From Bettongia penicillata ogilbyi (taxonomy: Eukaryota; Chordata; Mammalia; Diprotodontia; Potoroidae), in the NCBI GenBank assembly GCA_023548195.1, contig JAJHZJ010000121.1, forward strand, positions 3,534,220 through 3,598,219: a stretch of DNA of 64,000 bases. The letters run 5' to 3'. The notes under the pieces were generated by a model that was not told where the DNA came from, ran no database searches, and saw only the letters and a program-made list of their open reading frames with translations. The translations under genes and the position numbers were made by a program. Positions 44,415 through 55,985 of the stretch are shown in pieces. Position 1 is the stretch's first letter, and every line of letters starts with the position of its first letter.

Positions 44415-45400
44415 GTCTCACCAAGTCATAGGCTTCCACTTGCCCAATTCTAATTTTTAAGGAATTATTTTATTCAGTGAGCTTTTGTAGCTTTTTTTTT
44501 TCCATTTGGCCAATTCTGCTTTTTAGGTTGTTATTTTCTTCAGTAATTTTTTTTTTTTACCAAGCTATTAATTCTCTTTTCATAATTTTCTTCCATCACT
44601 CTTTTCTTTTCTCAGTTTTTCCTCTACCTTCCTATCTCTTTCATTAACTCTTCCAGGAATTCTTATTGGGCTTAGGTCTAATTAGCATTTTCCTTTGAGG
44701 TTCTGTAGTTGTTTTCACACTGGTCTTTTGAGTTTATATCTTGGTCTTCCCTGCCACTGCAGTAGCTTTTTTGGTTGAATTCTTTTTTGTTGCTGTTGTT
44801 TGCTAATTTTTCCAGCCATTTCTTGACTTATGTTAACTTTGGACTCTGCTCACCTGAGTGTGAGGAGACACTGTGTTGAGCTTCAGATGTTTCTGTGCTC
44901 TTGCTTTCAAAGCTAGTTCTGGTGGGCTGCAAGGTTTTGGTGTTTCCAAGGTGCTGTAATTTTTAGAGAGATGTGGTAACTGCTCTCCAGCTCTGTATTC
45001 TGTTCCCTGGTCTCATCTAGCCACAAGTACTAGTGCTCCTCTCTGCCCCAGAACTATGACCTAAAGTTGCATATGGGCACTAGGGTTGCCAGTCAGTGCC
45101 AGCAAAGGGTCCCCTCTAATCTCTTTCTGACTAGTTGTCTAACCCCCTTACTGTCTCTGGGCTGAGAGCTCCTACCACCACATGTTTGGGTCCTGAATAG
45201 GCCCTCCTCCTCAACCTCTGTGTCCCAAACTTCTGCCAACTTCCTAAGATTTTCAGGCTGAAAAAATGTCTTACCCTAATCTTTTTTTGATTCACCTGCT
45301 CCAAAATTTGATTTGAGGTGTTATTTTAAAGTTGTTTAGAGGAGAATGTTGAGTTCAGTTGGGTTGTCTGTAATCTATTATCTTGACCAATTATAATTTT
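44415..45400 (-). mobile_element. L1 5' portion (5' UTR and start of ORF1)
   Basis: Aligns with 34680-35900: ORF1 N-terminal half (44415-44825) and the same 5' UTR blocks up to about 45400. Unlike the usual truncation, here the 5' part is kept and the 3' part is missing. It ends next to the zinc-finger LINE, so a later deletion or insertion removed the rest. Confidence 0.7.
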
Positions 45401-45419
45401 CTAGAAGTTTCTGAGAAGT

Positions 45420-45690
45420 TAAGTCAAGTCAGCAAGCATTTCATAAGTCCCTTCTATGTGTCAGGCATTACGTTAAGTTCTAGGGGTATGAAGGAAGGCA
45501 ACCTCCCCCAAAAATCTCAAACCAAAAAAAAAATAGTTCCTACTCTCAAGGAGGTCACATGTCAATTGGGTTGGGTGACTTGTCTAGAGTTATACTGCCA
45601 GTATATATCATAGGTGAGATTTAACCCAGCTCTTTCTGGCTTTGAGGGTAGCTCTTTACCCACCATGCTAAGCTGTTTCTCACTGGCTTC
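45420..45690 (-). mobile_element. SINE/MIR-type element
   Basis: 'CTTCTATGTGTCAGGCATTA', 'CTCAAGGAGGTCACATGTCA', 'GGTGACTTGTCTAGAGTTAT', and head end 'CACCATGCTAAGCTGTTTCT'. Reversed SINE with a longer middle than the tRNA-headed type. Confidence 0.65.
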
Positions 45691-45809
45691 TGTATAATGC
45701 CATTAACTCATATTGTACTTAGTCTTTTGAAACTCCCAGATCTTTTCCTTATGAGCCATTGTCTTACCATGCCTTTCATCATTTCATACTTAGTCAGTTC
45801 CTTGAACTT

Positions 45810-45960
45810 GAGTAAGATTATTTCTTCATCCTTTTATTTTACAGAAGAGGCCCAGAAAACTTAGTTAAAGTCACATGGCCAGTAAACAGTAGAGCAGATT
45901 TGAATGTAGATTACCAGTTTCCAAATCCAGAGCTCTTTTTTTGCCCTGCCAAATTTACAG
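45810..45960 (-). mobile_element. MIR-type SINE
   Basis: 'TTACAGAAGAGGCCCAGAAA', 'GTCACATGGCCAGTAAACAG', 'CCAAATCCAGAGCTC': reversed MIR. Confidence 0.7.
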
Positions 45961-46299
45961 AGCACCAGAAATTGTGCACATTTTCATAAATGTCTCAACT
46001 TCCTGTGTTGTATAGTTTATACTCCCATCCAAAGAGAAAAATTGAAAACAAATACTATAATTACTTGATCTTATCTCCTGCTTTTCTTTTGAAAAACTTT
46101 TTTTGAATGCCCTTTTTCCTTAATACACAATGATTTAGGGGTGGGACTGGGAATGGTCCTTTAAAACAAGGAAAAATGATTCAGTGAAAAGAATCAGTAC
46201 ATAGTGACCACATCTGACAGTGCAGACAATGTTAGACTTCTATGGGTTCCCACTTCTCTGCTTTGAGGACAGAGGTAAGTTTCATCATCTGTTTTCTAA

Positions 46300-46900
46300 A
46301 TTAGCAGTTCTGGCAGACGTTAACTGTTCTGGCAGAATTTGAAAGGATTTCCATAACAATTGGACCATTTCACAGTTCCGCTAACTATTTAAGTATACTT
46401 GTCTTCCTATAGTGCCTCCAGCATTGATTTTTTTCTTGTCATTGCAAATTAGCAGAGTACTAGTTGACACTTAAGAATTTTGATTTGTATTTCTCCTACT
46501 AATGATGATTTGGAGCATGTTTTCCAATGGCCATTTACAGTCTGCAATTCCCCTTTTGAAAACTATTCTTATCTTTTGATAACTTATCTGTTGGGGACTG
46601 GCTCTTGACCTCAAAAATTTGAGTAAATTCTCTGTGTATCTTGGATAGCAGATTTTTATTGGTATTATTTGACATATTTTTTCCTACTCTGTTGGCTCTT
46701 GTCTTATTTTATCTTCATTAATTTTATTGATGCGAACTTTCAAATTTTATGTAATTGAAATGATTTATTTTTTCTTCTGTGATCTACTTTATTCCTTGAA
46801 CTCTTTTCTTAGTCATAATTGTAAAAGGTATCTCCTCTCATTCTCATCTAATTTTTTTTTAATGTTATTATAATTACTTAAGTCATGTACCCATATTGTA
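46300..46900 (-). mobile_element. Old L1 ORF2-end remnant
   Basis: Reversed L1: 'TTTGATTTGTATTTCTCCTA', 'GAGTAAATTCTCTGTGTATC', 'TTTCAAATTTTATGTAATTG', 'TTAAGTCATGTACCCATATT'. Same block order as 31260-31720 but more diverged. Confidence 0.7.
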
Positions 46901-48354
46901 CGTATTATTGTCTAAGGAGTGAGTGGGGTAGGAGATATTTGACTGCCTCTCTCTGACTACCGCCACTACATGAGTGGATCCACTATTTCTCAGCTCCTCC
47001 TAACTGAATCCCTGTAACTTTCCCCTTAGTCAATGCCCTTACTCCACATCTCATTGTAGAGAGGCTGGGGTTCTTTAAACTTGCTTCAGGATGGCATCTG
47101 GGGCCCTGGACACATATCTCCAAAACTGGTGAGTTTTCAAGGCCTCATTGCTGCATAGTACTGTGGGTATCAGAGCCATACCTTCCTACTTCCACTTTGG
47201 TCAGCCTAATTGCACTCCTGAATTCTTCTGAAAATCTCCTCCAGGCAAGATTCCTGTAGCTGAGGGTAAGAATGAGTTTTATGTGTTTGAAAGCCCATGA
47301 GATCCAATGGATGAACTTTCCTGTTACATTGCCTTTCTATTCAGTGCCTCGGTGTTCCCTGAATTTGGCATCATGAACCACAAGGAACAGGAACAAAGGA
47401 CACAAAGTAGAAGGTGAGTAGAGTTCTGGGATTACCAACCTCTGAAGTCCTGAGGACCTCTAGGACTTCTTGGTCCTAGAATATTCATTCCATCAGACCT
47501 CCAAGAGCATAACCAATGGTTCTCTACTAGCCCCATTTCCAGGCTGTATGGCTGGAGGTGACACTGTGAGAAAATGGAACAAATTAAGCCTGAAAATTTT
47601 GCCAAGAATCATCCTAGGAAAGATACCTCATGAAAAGAATGGAAAATAAGAAGGGAAACAAACGGTCCAGTCAGAGAGGAAAGAAAGAAAGAAAGAAGCC
47701 CCAATCCTCAGGCCTGAGGAGGAGCTGGATCAGTGAAAACAGGTTCTGGCCAAAGAGTCGCTTCCACAAATGACTCATGTGGTGCATGAGTCTAAATGCA
47801 AATATTCCAAGGAGGATGCCTTCTTAGTGACTGTGCTGTACTACTGGGTAGGGAATGCCTTGACCCCGGTTCCCAGAATCTTTATTATGCCTAGCACCCT
47901 TTGCTTCAGAAGCTCAGCCAAGCTCCTGTGTTTTGCAATTTTATCACTAGAATATAGAAATCCACCACCCATTCAAACACAAAAACTGTTTCAGGAAAGA
48001 CAATGAAAAAATGCTGCCTCAGAGGAGATTTTTTTTTCAGCTTCTACATAATAAGTATCCTCCCATCAGAAAACTTAGAGTTAATTTGTACCTAGACATG
48101 AGTTTGTTTTTGATTTTTTTTTTCTCATGCCTTATGGGTGTGTTTTTAGATGTAAAGGTCAGAACCTTCAATCCTTGGATCAGAATACACTGAAGATTTC
48201 TGTTCTATCCTATGGGCATTCACTTCAACTGCATTCCAATTCCTGGGGCAAAAAGATTATTATGGTGGCATTTGGTATAACTTGCTTTTATTTTCTGGGG
48301 GGCAGATGTTTGGGGAATGCTTACTTCCTGGACACAGATCAAAAAAACTGCAAA
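46901..48354. other. No recognised feature (1.45 kb)
   Basis: Nothing coding or repetitive is recognised, apart from a short (GAAA)n tract at about 47680-47696. The 78-codon frame at 47770-48006 has no known motif and no codon-level sign of being real. Confidence 0.45.
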
Positions 48355-48610
48355 TGAAATTCAATTTTTAAGTGCTTATTATATGCAAAGATTGTGTGAG
48401 ATGCTGGTGATCCAAAGGTGAAGGACTCCGAGAATTTACAATCTAATATTTACTAATGGAACATAACACATGTGCAAATAACTATGATTTAATTCAAAAT
48501 GTCGCAAAGTTGAAGGAGTGGTCTAGGCAAAGTTCTGAGAAATTGAATCAGGGAATGCTTAGTAGAGGAAGTGGCACCTAAGTTGGGCCTTGAAGGAAGA
48601 GAGAGAGATC
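48355..48610 (+). mobile_element. Old SINE-like repeat
   Basis: 'GTGCTTATTATATGCAAAGA', then 'GAGGAAGTGGCACCTAAGTT' and GGGCCTTGAAGGAAG. The last block also occurs, worn, near 55017-55045 and 62750-62785, so an old dispersed repeat is likely. Confidence 0.45.
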
Positions 48611-49261
48611 AAAATGTGTCAACTGGGGAAGGAAGAAGACACCAAGCAGGCCTGGACAGGTAGCAGGAACAAATGTTTAGTGATGGGTGAAGATAGAATG
48701 AGTCAAGGACTATGTCAGGGAGCACTGGGAACTGTAATATGATGCAAGGCAGAGTAAATGTCATGCAGATTTTGAGTGGTGTTTGGGGGAATGGCACACA
48801 ACAAAATGGTTATTGGATATGGCCAAACATAATACTGTGTAGTACGGGCAATTATTTGGTCAGAGATAGAGTTGCATGTGGTCTCCTGTCCTCTTACAAA
48901 GTGCAGCAAGGAGGGGGGTGGCCCTGAGTTTTTTCCCAATTACGGTTCAGAGCTGCTGGGGGCTCAGTGCCCATGTTGCTGGTGGGATGGCGGAGTCAAG
49001 AAACGTGGACTGGTAATTCTCTAAAGATTAACCAAGAAAGACCATGGTAATTGCACAATAGGGTATGTAATGCTGAAGTCTTGGGGAAAGGGGGGTTGGA
49101 ATTTTGATAACTGCCAAATCAGCAGGCACACAAAAGAGTTTCAACAACTGGTTCTCATTAGATCTGGGCGTGGTTAAGCCTTATGTTTAAGCATTGTGTG
49201 ATAAGACCCTGGCCTGAGATAACAGGGTAAACAACTTCTTTGGCTACAGAGGATTATGGGA
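48611..49261. other. No recognised feature
   Basis: Purine-rich in part. No gene or repeat is recognised. Confidence 0.45.
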
Positions 49262-49775
49262 GGCACAGTTGTTGTTCGGTCAAGTTCGATTCTTTGTGCT
49301 ACCCTTTGGACTTTTCTTGGCAGAGATGCTAGAGCTGTTTCCCATTTCCTTTTCCAGCTCATTTTATAGATAAGAAAACTGAGGCCAACAGAGTTAAGTG
49401 ACTTGCCCAGAGTCACATAACTAGTCAGTTTCTGAAGCCAGATTTGGACTCAGGCCTTCCTGATTCCAGCCCTGACACTCTATCCACTGTGCCACCTAGC
49501 TGTCCATGGTAGGTAAGGAGGAAGATTCAAAGTGTCAGTAAGGTAAGGTATCTGACCTCATAAAGCTTATGGCTTAATAGAAAGATAGAAAACATTTACA
49601 GATAATTTTGCAGCAAACTTTTTGTTGATGTAGACGTAAAAACTCTATTTGAGGGTGTAGGTGTTACAAGGTGTGATGCAAAGGGAGAGCAATATCTCTC
49701 AGGAGTTCTTGGAACTAACACACCAAACTCTACCCTTTAGCTTGCTCCTTGATTGGTTTCCTTATTAATTAGACA
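49262..49775 (-). repeat. SINE-plus-flank block, copy 1
   Basis: A complete reversed tRNA-headed SINE (49262-49503, head end GTGCCACCTAGCTGTCC) followed by about 270 bp that is not SINE. The whole block, SINE and flank, recurs at 57105-57590 in the same orientation. Shared flank blocks include 'AATTTTGCAGCAAACTTTT', 'GGTGTGATGCAA', 'CAGGAGTTCTTGGA' and 'CCCTTTAGCTTGCT'. Similarity ends at TTAATTAG (49766-49773). I do not recognise the flank. Confidence 0.8.
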
Positions 49776-49792
49776 TAAATGGTAATCACCTC

Positions 49793-49867
49793 CTTTGTTG
49801 TTGTTGAGTTGTGTCTGACTCTCTGTGACTCCATCTGGAATTTTGTTGAAAAAAAATATAGGAGTAG
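49793..49867 (-). mobile_element. SINE 3' part, split by HAL1 copy C
   Basis: 3' domain of a reversed tRNA-headed SINE (GTTGTGTCTGACTCTCTGTG). The rest of the same SINE is at 53466-53645, after the HAL1 insertion. Confidence 0.85.
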
Positions 49868-49875
49868 GATTTTCG

Positions 49876-49899
49876 GGAGGCGGAGCCAAGATGGTGGAG
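49876..49899 (+). promoter_or_regulatory. L1-type 5' end with YY1-like site (copy C)
   Basis: GGAGGCGGAGCCAAGATGGT and GGAG follow. The YY1 core AAGATGG is at 49888-49894, at the same place as in copies A and B. Confidence 0.65.
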
Positions 49900-50553
49900 T
49901 AGAAAGATGCACATTCACTAGCTCTTATCTCACAGCCCATAAAATACCTGTAAAAAATAACTCTCAACAAATTCTAGAGCAGTAGAAGTCACAGAACAAC
50001 AGAGTGGAGGAGATTTCTATCCCAGAGTGACCAGAAAGACCAACAGGAAAGGTCTGTCACGTGCACCAGACGCAGAGCAGAGCCCAGCCCTACCTTGGCC
50101 AAGTGGCACCAGGAGGAGCAGATATGAGCAGGCTTCAGGGACAGAATCTCTGGCCCCAGCGCAGATCCCTCAACCCAGAGGTGCCAAAGGTTAGTGAGAG
50201 GGTCTTTTAGGCTAGCCAAGAAGGGAGCAGGGTGTCCTCATAATTCAGTCCTCCTCAGGTGGCAGCAGTGGAGGCAGCAGCAGATGGGGCGTCCAAAGCA
50301 GGTAGTAGCCCACATCCATTGTTGAAGATCTCATCTTAAACCCCCTGAGGGAACTGAGCCCTGTGTGGCAGCCCTGATCACTCCTGAGCAGCTGATTTTA
50401 ATCTCACACTGAATAGCAGCCCTGCCCCCACCTAAAGCCCCTAGGGAATTGGAGTAGCTCATCTGAATCTCAGCCCCCAGTGCTGGCTTGACAGAACTGG
50501 AGGTGAGGTGATTATGGAGAGGAAACTCAGAAGTCAAGTAACTGGCTGGGAAA

Positions 50554-51579
50554 ATGCCCAAAAAAAGGAAAAAAAAATAAGACCATAGAAGGTTACTTTC
50601 TTGGGGAACAGGTGTCTCCCCCCATCCTTTTGGATGAGGAAGAATAAGGCACACTGTCAGAGGAAGTCAGGGCCTCTGCCTCCAGCACTTACAAAGGGAA
50701 CTTAAATTGGGCTCAGGCAACAGAAGACCTTAAAAAACACGTTAGCAGCTTACTAAAGGAGAACCTAAAAAAAAATGCTGAGGAAAATAACAGCTTTAAA
50801 AAGAGGCTAACTCAATTGGAAAAGGAGGTCCAAAAAGCCAATGAGGAGAGGAAGGTTTTAAAAAGTAGAATTAGCCAAATGGAAAAGAAGGTTCATAAGC
50901 TCACTGAACAAAATAGTTCTTTAAAAGAGAAAATTTAGTTCAGGGAAGCTAATGATTATGAGATAAACCAAGAAGTTAGAAAACAAAATCAAAAGTTTGA
51001 AACAATAGAAGATAATGTGAAACATCTCATTGATGACCTGACCTGGAAAATAGATCCAAGAGAAACAATTTAAAAATTATGGGACTACCTGAAAGCCATG
51101 ATCAAAACAAGAGCTTAGACATTACCTTCCATGAAATTATCAAGAGAAACTGCCCTGATATTCTACAACCAGAGGGCAAAATAAATATTGAAAGAATCCA
51201 CCTATCACCTCCTGAAAGACACCCAAAAAGAGAAACTCTTAAGAATATTGTCCCAAATTCCAGAATTCCCAGGTCAAGGAGAAAATACTGCAAGCAGCTA
51301 GAAAGAAACAATTTGAGTATTGTGGAAATACAATCAGGATAACACAGGATCTGGCAGCTTCAACATTAAGGGATCAAAGGGCTTGGAATGGGGTATTTCA
51401 GAGGTCAAAGGAACTGGGATTCAAACCAAGAATCACCTACCCAACAAATCTGAGTATAATACTTCAAGGAAATAAATGGTCATTTAATGATGTAGAGGAC
51501 TTTCAATCATTCATATTGAGGAAAAGACCAGATCTGTATAGAAAATTTGACTTCCCAAGACAAGAATCAAGAGAAGCAT
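50554..51579 (+). pseudogene. HAL1 ORF1 pseudogene (copy C)
   Basis: Begins at ATG 50554 in the shared leader CTGGGAAAATGCC, but an extra A in the A-rich codons 3-8 shifts the frame and gives a TAA within nine codons. Further on it can be followed through coiled coil, RRM start and C-terminal domain to the GAAGCATGA end at 51571-51579, with more frameshifts and a TAG near 50936. The longest open piece (51079-51342) starts MGLPESHDQ. The old end, four codons longer than in copy B, is kept here and in copy A. Confidence 0.85.
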
Positions 51580-51706
51580 GAAAGGGTAAACAGGAAAGAA
51601 AAACCATGAAAGACTCTCTAAAGCTGAACTGTTTACATTACTACATGGAAAGAAAATATTTATAACTCTTGAATCTCTTCTCAGTATTTGGGTAGATGGA
51701 GAGATT

Positions 51707-51750
51707 GTACATACACACACACACATACACATATATACATAGAGAGTACA
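51707..51750 (+). repeat. (CA/TA)n tract in HAL1 copy C
   Basis: CACACACATACACATATATAC-type tract at the position of the TG/CA tracts of copies A and B. Confidence 0.85.
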
Positions 51751-52489
51751 GGGTGTGTTGAATCAGAAGAAATGATATCCACACAAAAAAATAAATAAAA
51801 ATTAAGGGGTGAAGGAGGAAAATTCCAGGGAGATAAAGGGAGAAATGGAATAGGGTAGGCTATTACTCATAAAAGAGATAAGAAAAATCTTATTCAATGG
51901 AAGAGAAACGGGAGAAGAGGAGAGGGGAAAAATGAAGCTACTCTCTCCACATGTGGCTGAAGGGGGAAATAACATGCTCACTAAATTTGACATGAAAATC
52001 TATCTTACACTACAGGAAAGTAGGGGAGGAGGAAACAAGTGGGTTGAGGGGACTGATAGAAAGGAGGGCAAATGGGAGAAGAGAGTCACTAGAAATAAAC
52101 ACTTTTGAGAAGCGACAAGGTCAATTGTGGGAGAAAAAAATAAGGGAGGATAGAGCAGGACAGAGGGCAATATAATTAGTATTACACAACATGATTATTA
52201 TGGAAGTCTTTTGCAAAACAAAATATATTCTCATACTGGGGAGGAAGGAGGGGAGGGAGAGAAGTTGAAGTTGGAATTCAAAGTATTAGCAACGAATGTT
52301 GAGAATTTTTATTTCATGTAATCGGGAAATAAGAAATACAGGAAATGGGGTATAGGAATTTATCTTGCCCTACAAGAAAAGAGAGAAGATGGGGACAAGG
52401 GAGGGTTGGGATGTGATAGAAGGGAGGGTACATTGAGGGAAGGAGTAATGAGAATGCAGGGGAGTGATGGGGAGAAAAATTGGACATGT

Positions 52490-53465
52490 TACAAAGTGAG
52501 GTAAAAGCAATTAGTATAAAAACAATTGATTGAATTAATTACTGAGAATAAATCAATGACATCTTTAGTTTGGGGAAAAGAATTTCAGTCTAAATTTCCT
52601 AGAGGAAGGTAACCTCAGGTAAAATTTGGCATTGATGGAAAAGTTAAGGTTTTAATGGCAAATTTGATTTTATGATTGCTACTTAATCAGGAACTAGAAC
52701 ATGTACAGAAAGGTATGTAAGTCACTTAAGACTTACTTCAAAAGATGTTCCTTAGCCAAAGTGAAATTATAATCATACTTGAAACCTGGTTATTGGAATT
52801 TGCCATTTTTAGATGCTATGGGACTATTAAGTGACTGTTCTTCTGAGTCTAACTCCAGGTATGGAAAGAAAAGAAAGGTGGTTTGAGCCTCCAGTCCATG
52901 AGCCTGTGACATGCTGGTATGAACTGCAAAAGGTGATCTCATGGGAAGAGTAGGAGAGCAGCTGTTCAGCCTGGACTGAGGTAGGATTCTCCTGATTCAG
53001 TTTCCCCACTGACACCTGGCAGACTTTAAGCCTGACTGAATTCAAGTGGACAATCTAATCCTGCCTGGAATTGACATGAAGTTGGGGAGATATTGTATCC
53101 CTGCAATGTCCTACTCTTGGTGACACTTTCCTATAGTCAAAAGGTTTGTAAGCTTAATACCAGATTGATTAAATTATAGATTACTGGTAGGGGAACATCT
53201 GAAGTTAAGGCGAAATTAAGCTAATAGGACTTTAGACTAACAATAAGTTAGGGTCCTTTCATTCTTAGTAATACTGTGGAGATAATTAGGTCAAGAACTT
53301 GTGAAGTTAGCGTACATAAATATTATTCATGTCTCAGTTGGTTAATGTTTAAAAAAAATTCTTTTGTGGTTCATATTGTAAATACTTTAAAAGGAAGTGT
53401 CATCTGACCAAAAGTTTGAATTGTTTTATCTGTTATAAACTGTGTTAAAAATAAAAAATAAAATT
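52490..53465 (+). other. Extra 3' segment of HAL1 copy C (possible 3' transduction)
   Basis: Not homologous, by eye, to the 3' ends of copies A or D. It lies inside the target-site duplications and ends in AAAATAAAAAATAAAATTAAAAT. A read-through transcript of a source element, polyadenylated in its flank, would give this structure. A separate later insertion exactly at the element's end would be the alternative. The frame at 53045-52827 shows no known motif. Confidence 0.5.
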
Positions 53466-53645
53466 AAAATATTGGAGTAGTTTACCATTTAATCCAGCTC
53501 ATTTTACAAATGAGGAAACTGAGGCAAGTAGAGTTAAGTGACTTGCCCAGGATGGCACAGCTAGTAAGTTTCTACGGTCAGATTTGAACTCAGGTCTTTC
53601 TGACTCCATGACCAGCATTCTATCCTCTTTGCCATCTAGCTTCCC
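53466..53645 (-). mobile_element. SINE 5' part, split by HAL1 copy C
   Basis: Remainder of the SINE at 49793-49867: 'CCAGCTCATTTTACAAATGA', 'GTGACTTGCCCAGGATGGCA', to the head end CATCTAGCTTCCC. Confidence 0.85.
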
Positions 53646-53724
53646 TAGTAACAAAAAATACAAAATCATTCTTGATAATTAAATAACTAGGTTTGAGTCC
53701 TGTGTACTCAGGAAAACCTTTTTT

Positions 53725-53890
53725 TTAATAAAATTTCTCTGCTCTCTCTGCCTCAGTTTCCTAAACTGTAAAATGGGAACAGTAATAGTGCCAACCTCGT
53801 GGGCTTGTTCTGAGGTTCAAATGAGAAACATTTGCAAAGCACTTAGCACAGTGCCTAGCGCATAATAATAAGTTAGCCCTTAATACTAGC
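53725..53890 (+). mobile_element. MIR-type SINE
   Basis: 'GCCTCAGTTTCCTAAACTGT', 'AAAATGGGAACAGTAATAGT', 'GCAAAGCACTTAGCACAGTG': forward MIR 3' two-thirds. Confidence 0.8.
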
Positions 53891-55074
53891 ATGTTCCCTT
53901 TCTCTTCCCCTCTCTCTCTCAAACATTGGTCCAGGCTTATGTAAAAATCAATATTACTGGACACATAATTGTTTAAGAGTAACAAGTCATAAAACAGAAG
54001 AGATAAATATTTCAAGGGGCCAGCTTGTGCTTTGTGAAAGCAGAGGACAGAAATTATCAACTCAAATTCTTTCACGACAAGTGGTTAGGAATTTCGACTC
54101 TTCAGAACACTGAACTCACAGTCCACTGAATCCATTCTCTCAGGATAACAAAGTCTCTCAGGAATTCTCTACAAAATGTATTCTCTACAAAATAAAGTGT
54201 TTGCAGTTGTAGTATTTTATGTAGGTTGGACTGGTTTCCTTGGAAAGGAGCAGGGAGATCATTCTCCAGATCATGGTTGGTTTGACTTCCTTTTCAGATA
54301 AAAGATAAAAGGTCCATTCTACAGGGAATTAGCACTGAAAGTTTTAGCACAGATCTTAAGGCCTTGACTCATGTGACTGGCTGCAGTAATGAAGGCAGGT
54401 AGAGACTAGCCGCTTTTTGATTTTTCTGAACTACTATCTTTTTATGCTTAGAAATCGTATACTTTCTGTCTTTTAATTATACCTTTTTTTATTCTTTGTT
54501 ATTTGTAAAGTCATTTTTTTGTATTTTGTGGTCCATGAGTATCTATCTCCTCACATTCAAACTCCTATCCTCCATGGGCCTGAGTTAGGCTGGGTCCAGA
54601 AGAGAATTAATTCAATTGTGTCTAGATTCTCTCACATTTTAAACTAACTGTCCAAGTCCTCCACAGACTTGTCCTCTGCTGGCAGCTTACTGTATATCTA
54701 TCACAAATTCTTTCTTCATGTCAAATATTCAAATCTGAGGAGTGAAATTCTCTTTATTTCTCTCTTCCTGACTCACACAGAATCTTCATAAAGATGGCAG
54801 TTAACTGTCTGGGTCCAAGATTCTATTTTGTCTTTTAAAGGTATGGTAACACTGTTCATTCTATGAGAGGGCTATCTATCTCTATGAGATGGATTCTATT
54901 TGTAATCCAAAACAACAAGTGCTTTAACAGAAAACTGAGAAAAATTCTACATGAAGTTCGAGACAGAAACGTTCATCACTAATTTGGGAGGAGAGACTCA
55001 GGGGAGGCTTTTCGGAAGAGGTTGCATCTGAATTGGATTTTAAGGTAGGGGTAGGCTTCAACCCAAGTTTCTCT
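53891..55074. other. No recognised gene
   Basis: No coding region is recognised. Near 55017-55045 there is a worn copy of the block found at 48545-48600 ('GAGGTTGCATCTGAATTGGA'). Local direct repeat TTCTCTACAAAAT near 54168 and 54181. Confidence 0.45.
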
Positions 55075-55295
55075 GAATTTTTCATATGTGTTAATTTTTA
55101 TACTCAATAATGTTCTATTAGATTTTTATACCACAATTTATTCAGCTATTCCCCAATTAATTGTTACGCATTTCGTTTCTAGTTTTTGCCACATTAAAAA
55201 TTGCTTCATATAAATATTTTTGTACATTTCCCATTGTCTTTGAGGGTAAATGACTTAAGTGGTATTGCTGGGTCAAGGTATATGTATGATGTTAT
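55075..55295 (-). mobile_element. Old L1 3' end fragment
   Basis: 'TTTTTATACCACAATTTATT', 'CAGCTATTCCCCAATTAATT', 'GTGGTATTGCTGGGTCAAGG': reversed L1 blocks in order. Confidence 0.7.
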
Positions 55296-55578
55296 GATCT
55301 GGGGAGGAATGATTTCAATGTAGACAACTTTTAAGAAGACTTTTGACCATAGAAGAGGGATAAGATGGGATATTTGTTGTATAGAACAGAAGAGTTAAAG
55401 GAAAGTTTGGCTGTTATTTTCTTAAGATTGATGAGAACTAAATATGTTTGTAGGAAAAAGAGAAGAAACCAAGGGAGGAGAGACTGAAGATTCATGAAGA
55501 AAAGGGGATTATTGATGGAGCAAGATCTTAGAAGACATGGGAGAGGATGGGACAAGGAAATAAACAGAAAAACTAATT
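55296..55578. other. No recognised feature
   Basis: Purine-rich; no gene or repeat is recognised. Confidence 0.4.
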
Positions 55579-55681
55579 CAGGGGTGGCCCTCTAGGTCCT
55601 CAAGGGCAGCCCTTTGACTGAATGTGTTGAGGACCTAGAGGGCCACATGTGGCCTCAAGGCCCCAGGTTTCCCCACCCCTG
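55579..55681. mobile_element. hAT-type hairpin MITE, internally deleted
   Basis: 103 bp with inverted ends CAGGGGTGG...CCACCCCTG and an inner inverted pair (CCCTCTAGGTCCTCAA and TTGAGGACCTAGAGGG), so it folds into one long hairpin. Flanks AACTAATT (55571-55578) and AACTAGCT (55682-55689) are an 8-bp duplication with two changes, as expected of hAT. The left end lacks the GGAACCTG...CACATGT part that the right end keeps. Confidence 0.8.
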
Positions 55682-55819
55682 AACTAGCTTTAGTAAAGAG
55701 TTGAGATATCATTCACTTTGAGACAAGAGAGAAGAGAATGGATGATGATGTTGAAAAGTTTTGAGGAGGGAAGTTGAGGGAGCTCCTGTCAGTCTCAATT
55801 TTCTCAGTGAAGTAGGAGA

Positions 55820-55985
55820 TTGGGTGTCCAGATAGAGCTGCTAGAGACTTATGGGAAGAGCACTAGTTTGGAAGTCAGGGGACCTAGAGTGAAATATCAA
55901 CTCTTATGCTTATTAACTATGTAGCCTTGGGGAAGTCACTTAACTTCCTCATCTCTGTTTTCTCATCTATAAAATGAACCCTACA
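55820..55985 (+). mobile_element. MIR/CORE-SINE
   Basis: 'GGGAAGAGCACTAGTTTGGA', 'GGGGAAGTCACTTAACTTCC', 'CTCATCTATAAAATGAACC'. Forward order with a worn head. Confidence 0.75.

Larger units (their letters stand above)
49868..53465 (+). mobile_element. HAL1-type element, copy C, with extra 3' segment
   Basis: A 3.6-kb plus-strand insertion into a SINE. It has the L1 5' end GGAGGCGGAGCCAAGATGGT (49876), a 5' UTR to 50553, a broken ORF1 (50554-51579), a CA/TA tract (51707-51750), and the HAL1 3' UTR to about 52490. A further ~975 bp that does not match copy A or D follows and ends in an A-rich tail (53445-53465). Duplications AAAATAT(A/T)GGAGTAG at 49853-49867 and 53466-53480 (14 of 15) bound the whole. 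Eight bases GATTTTCG before the L1 start may be extra nucleotides added at the 5' junction. ORF2 is absent. Confidence 0.85.

Noticed and set aside
53761..54075. 104-codon minus-strand frame
   Set aside because: Starts in unassigned sequence and runs into a MIR. No domain.
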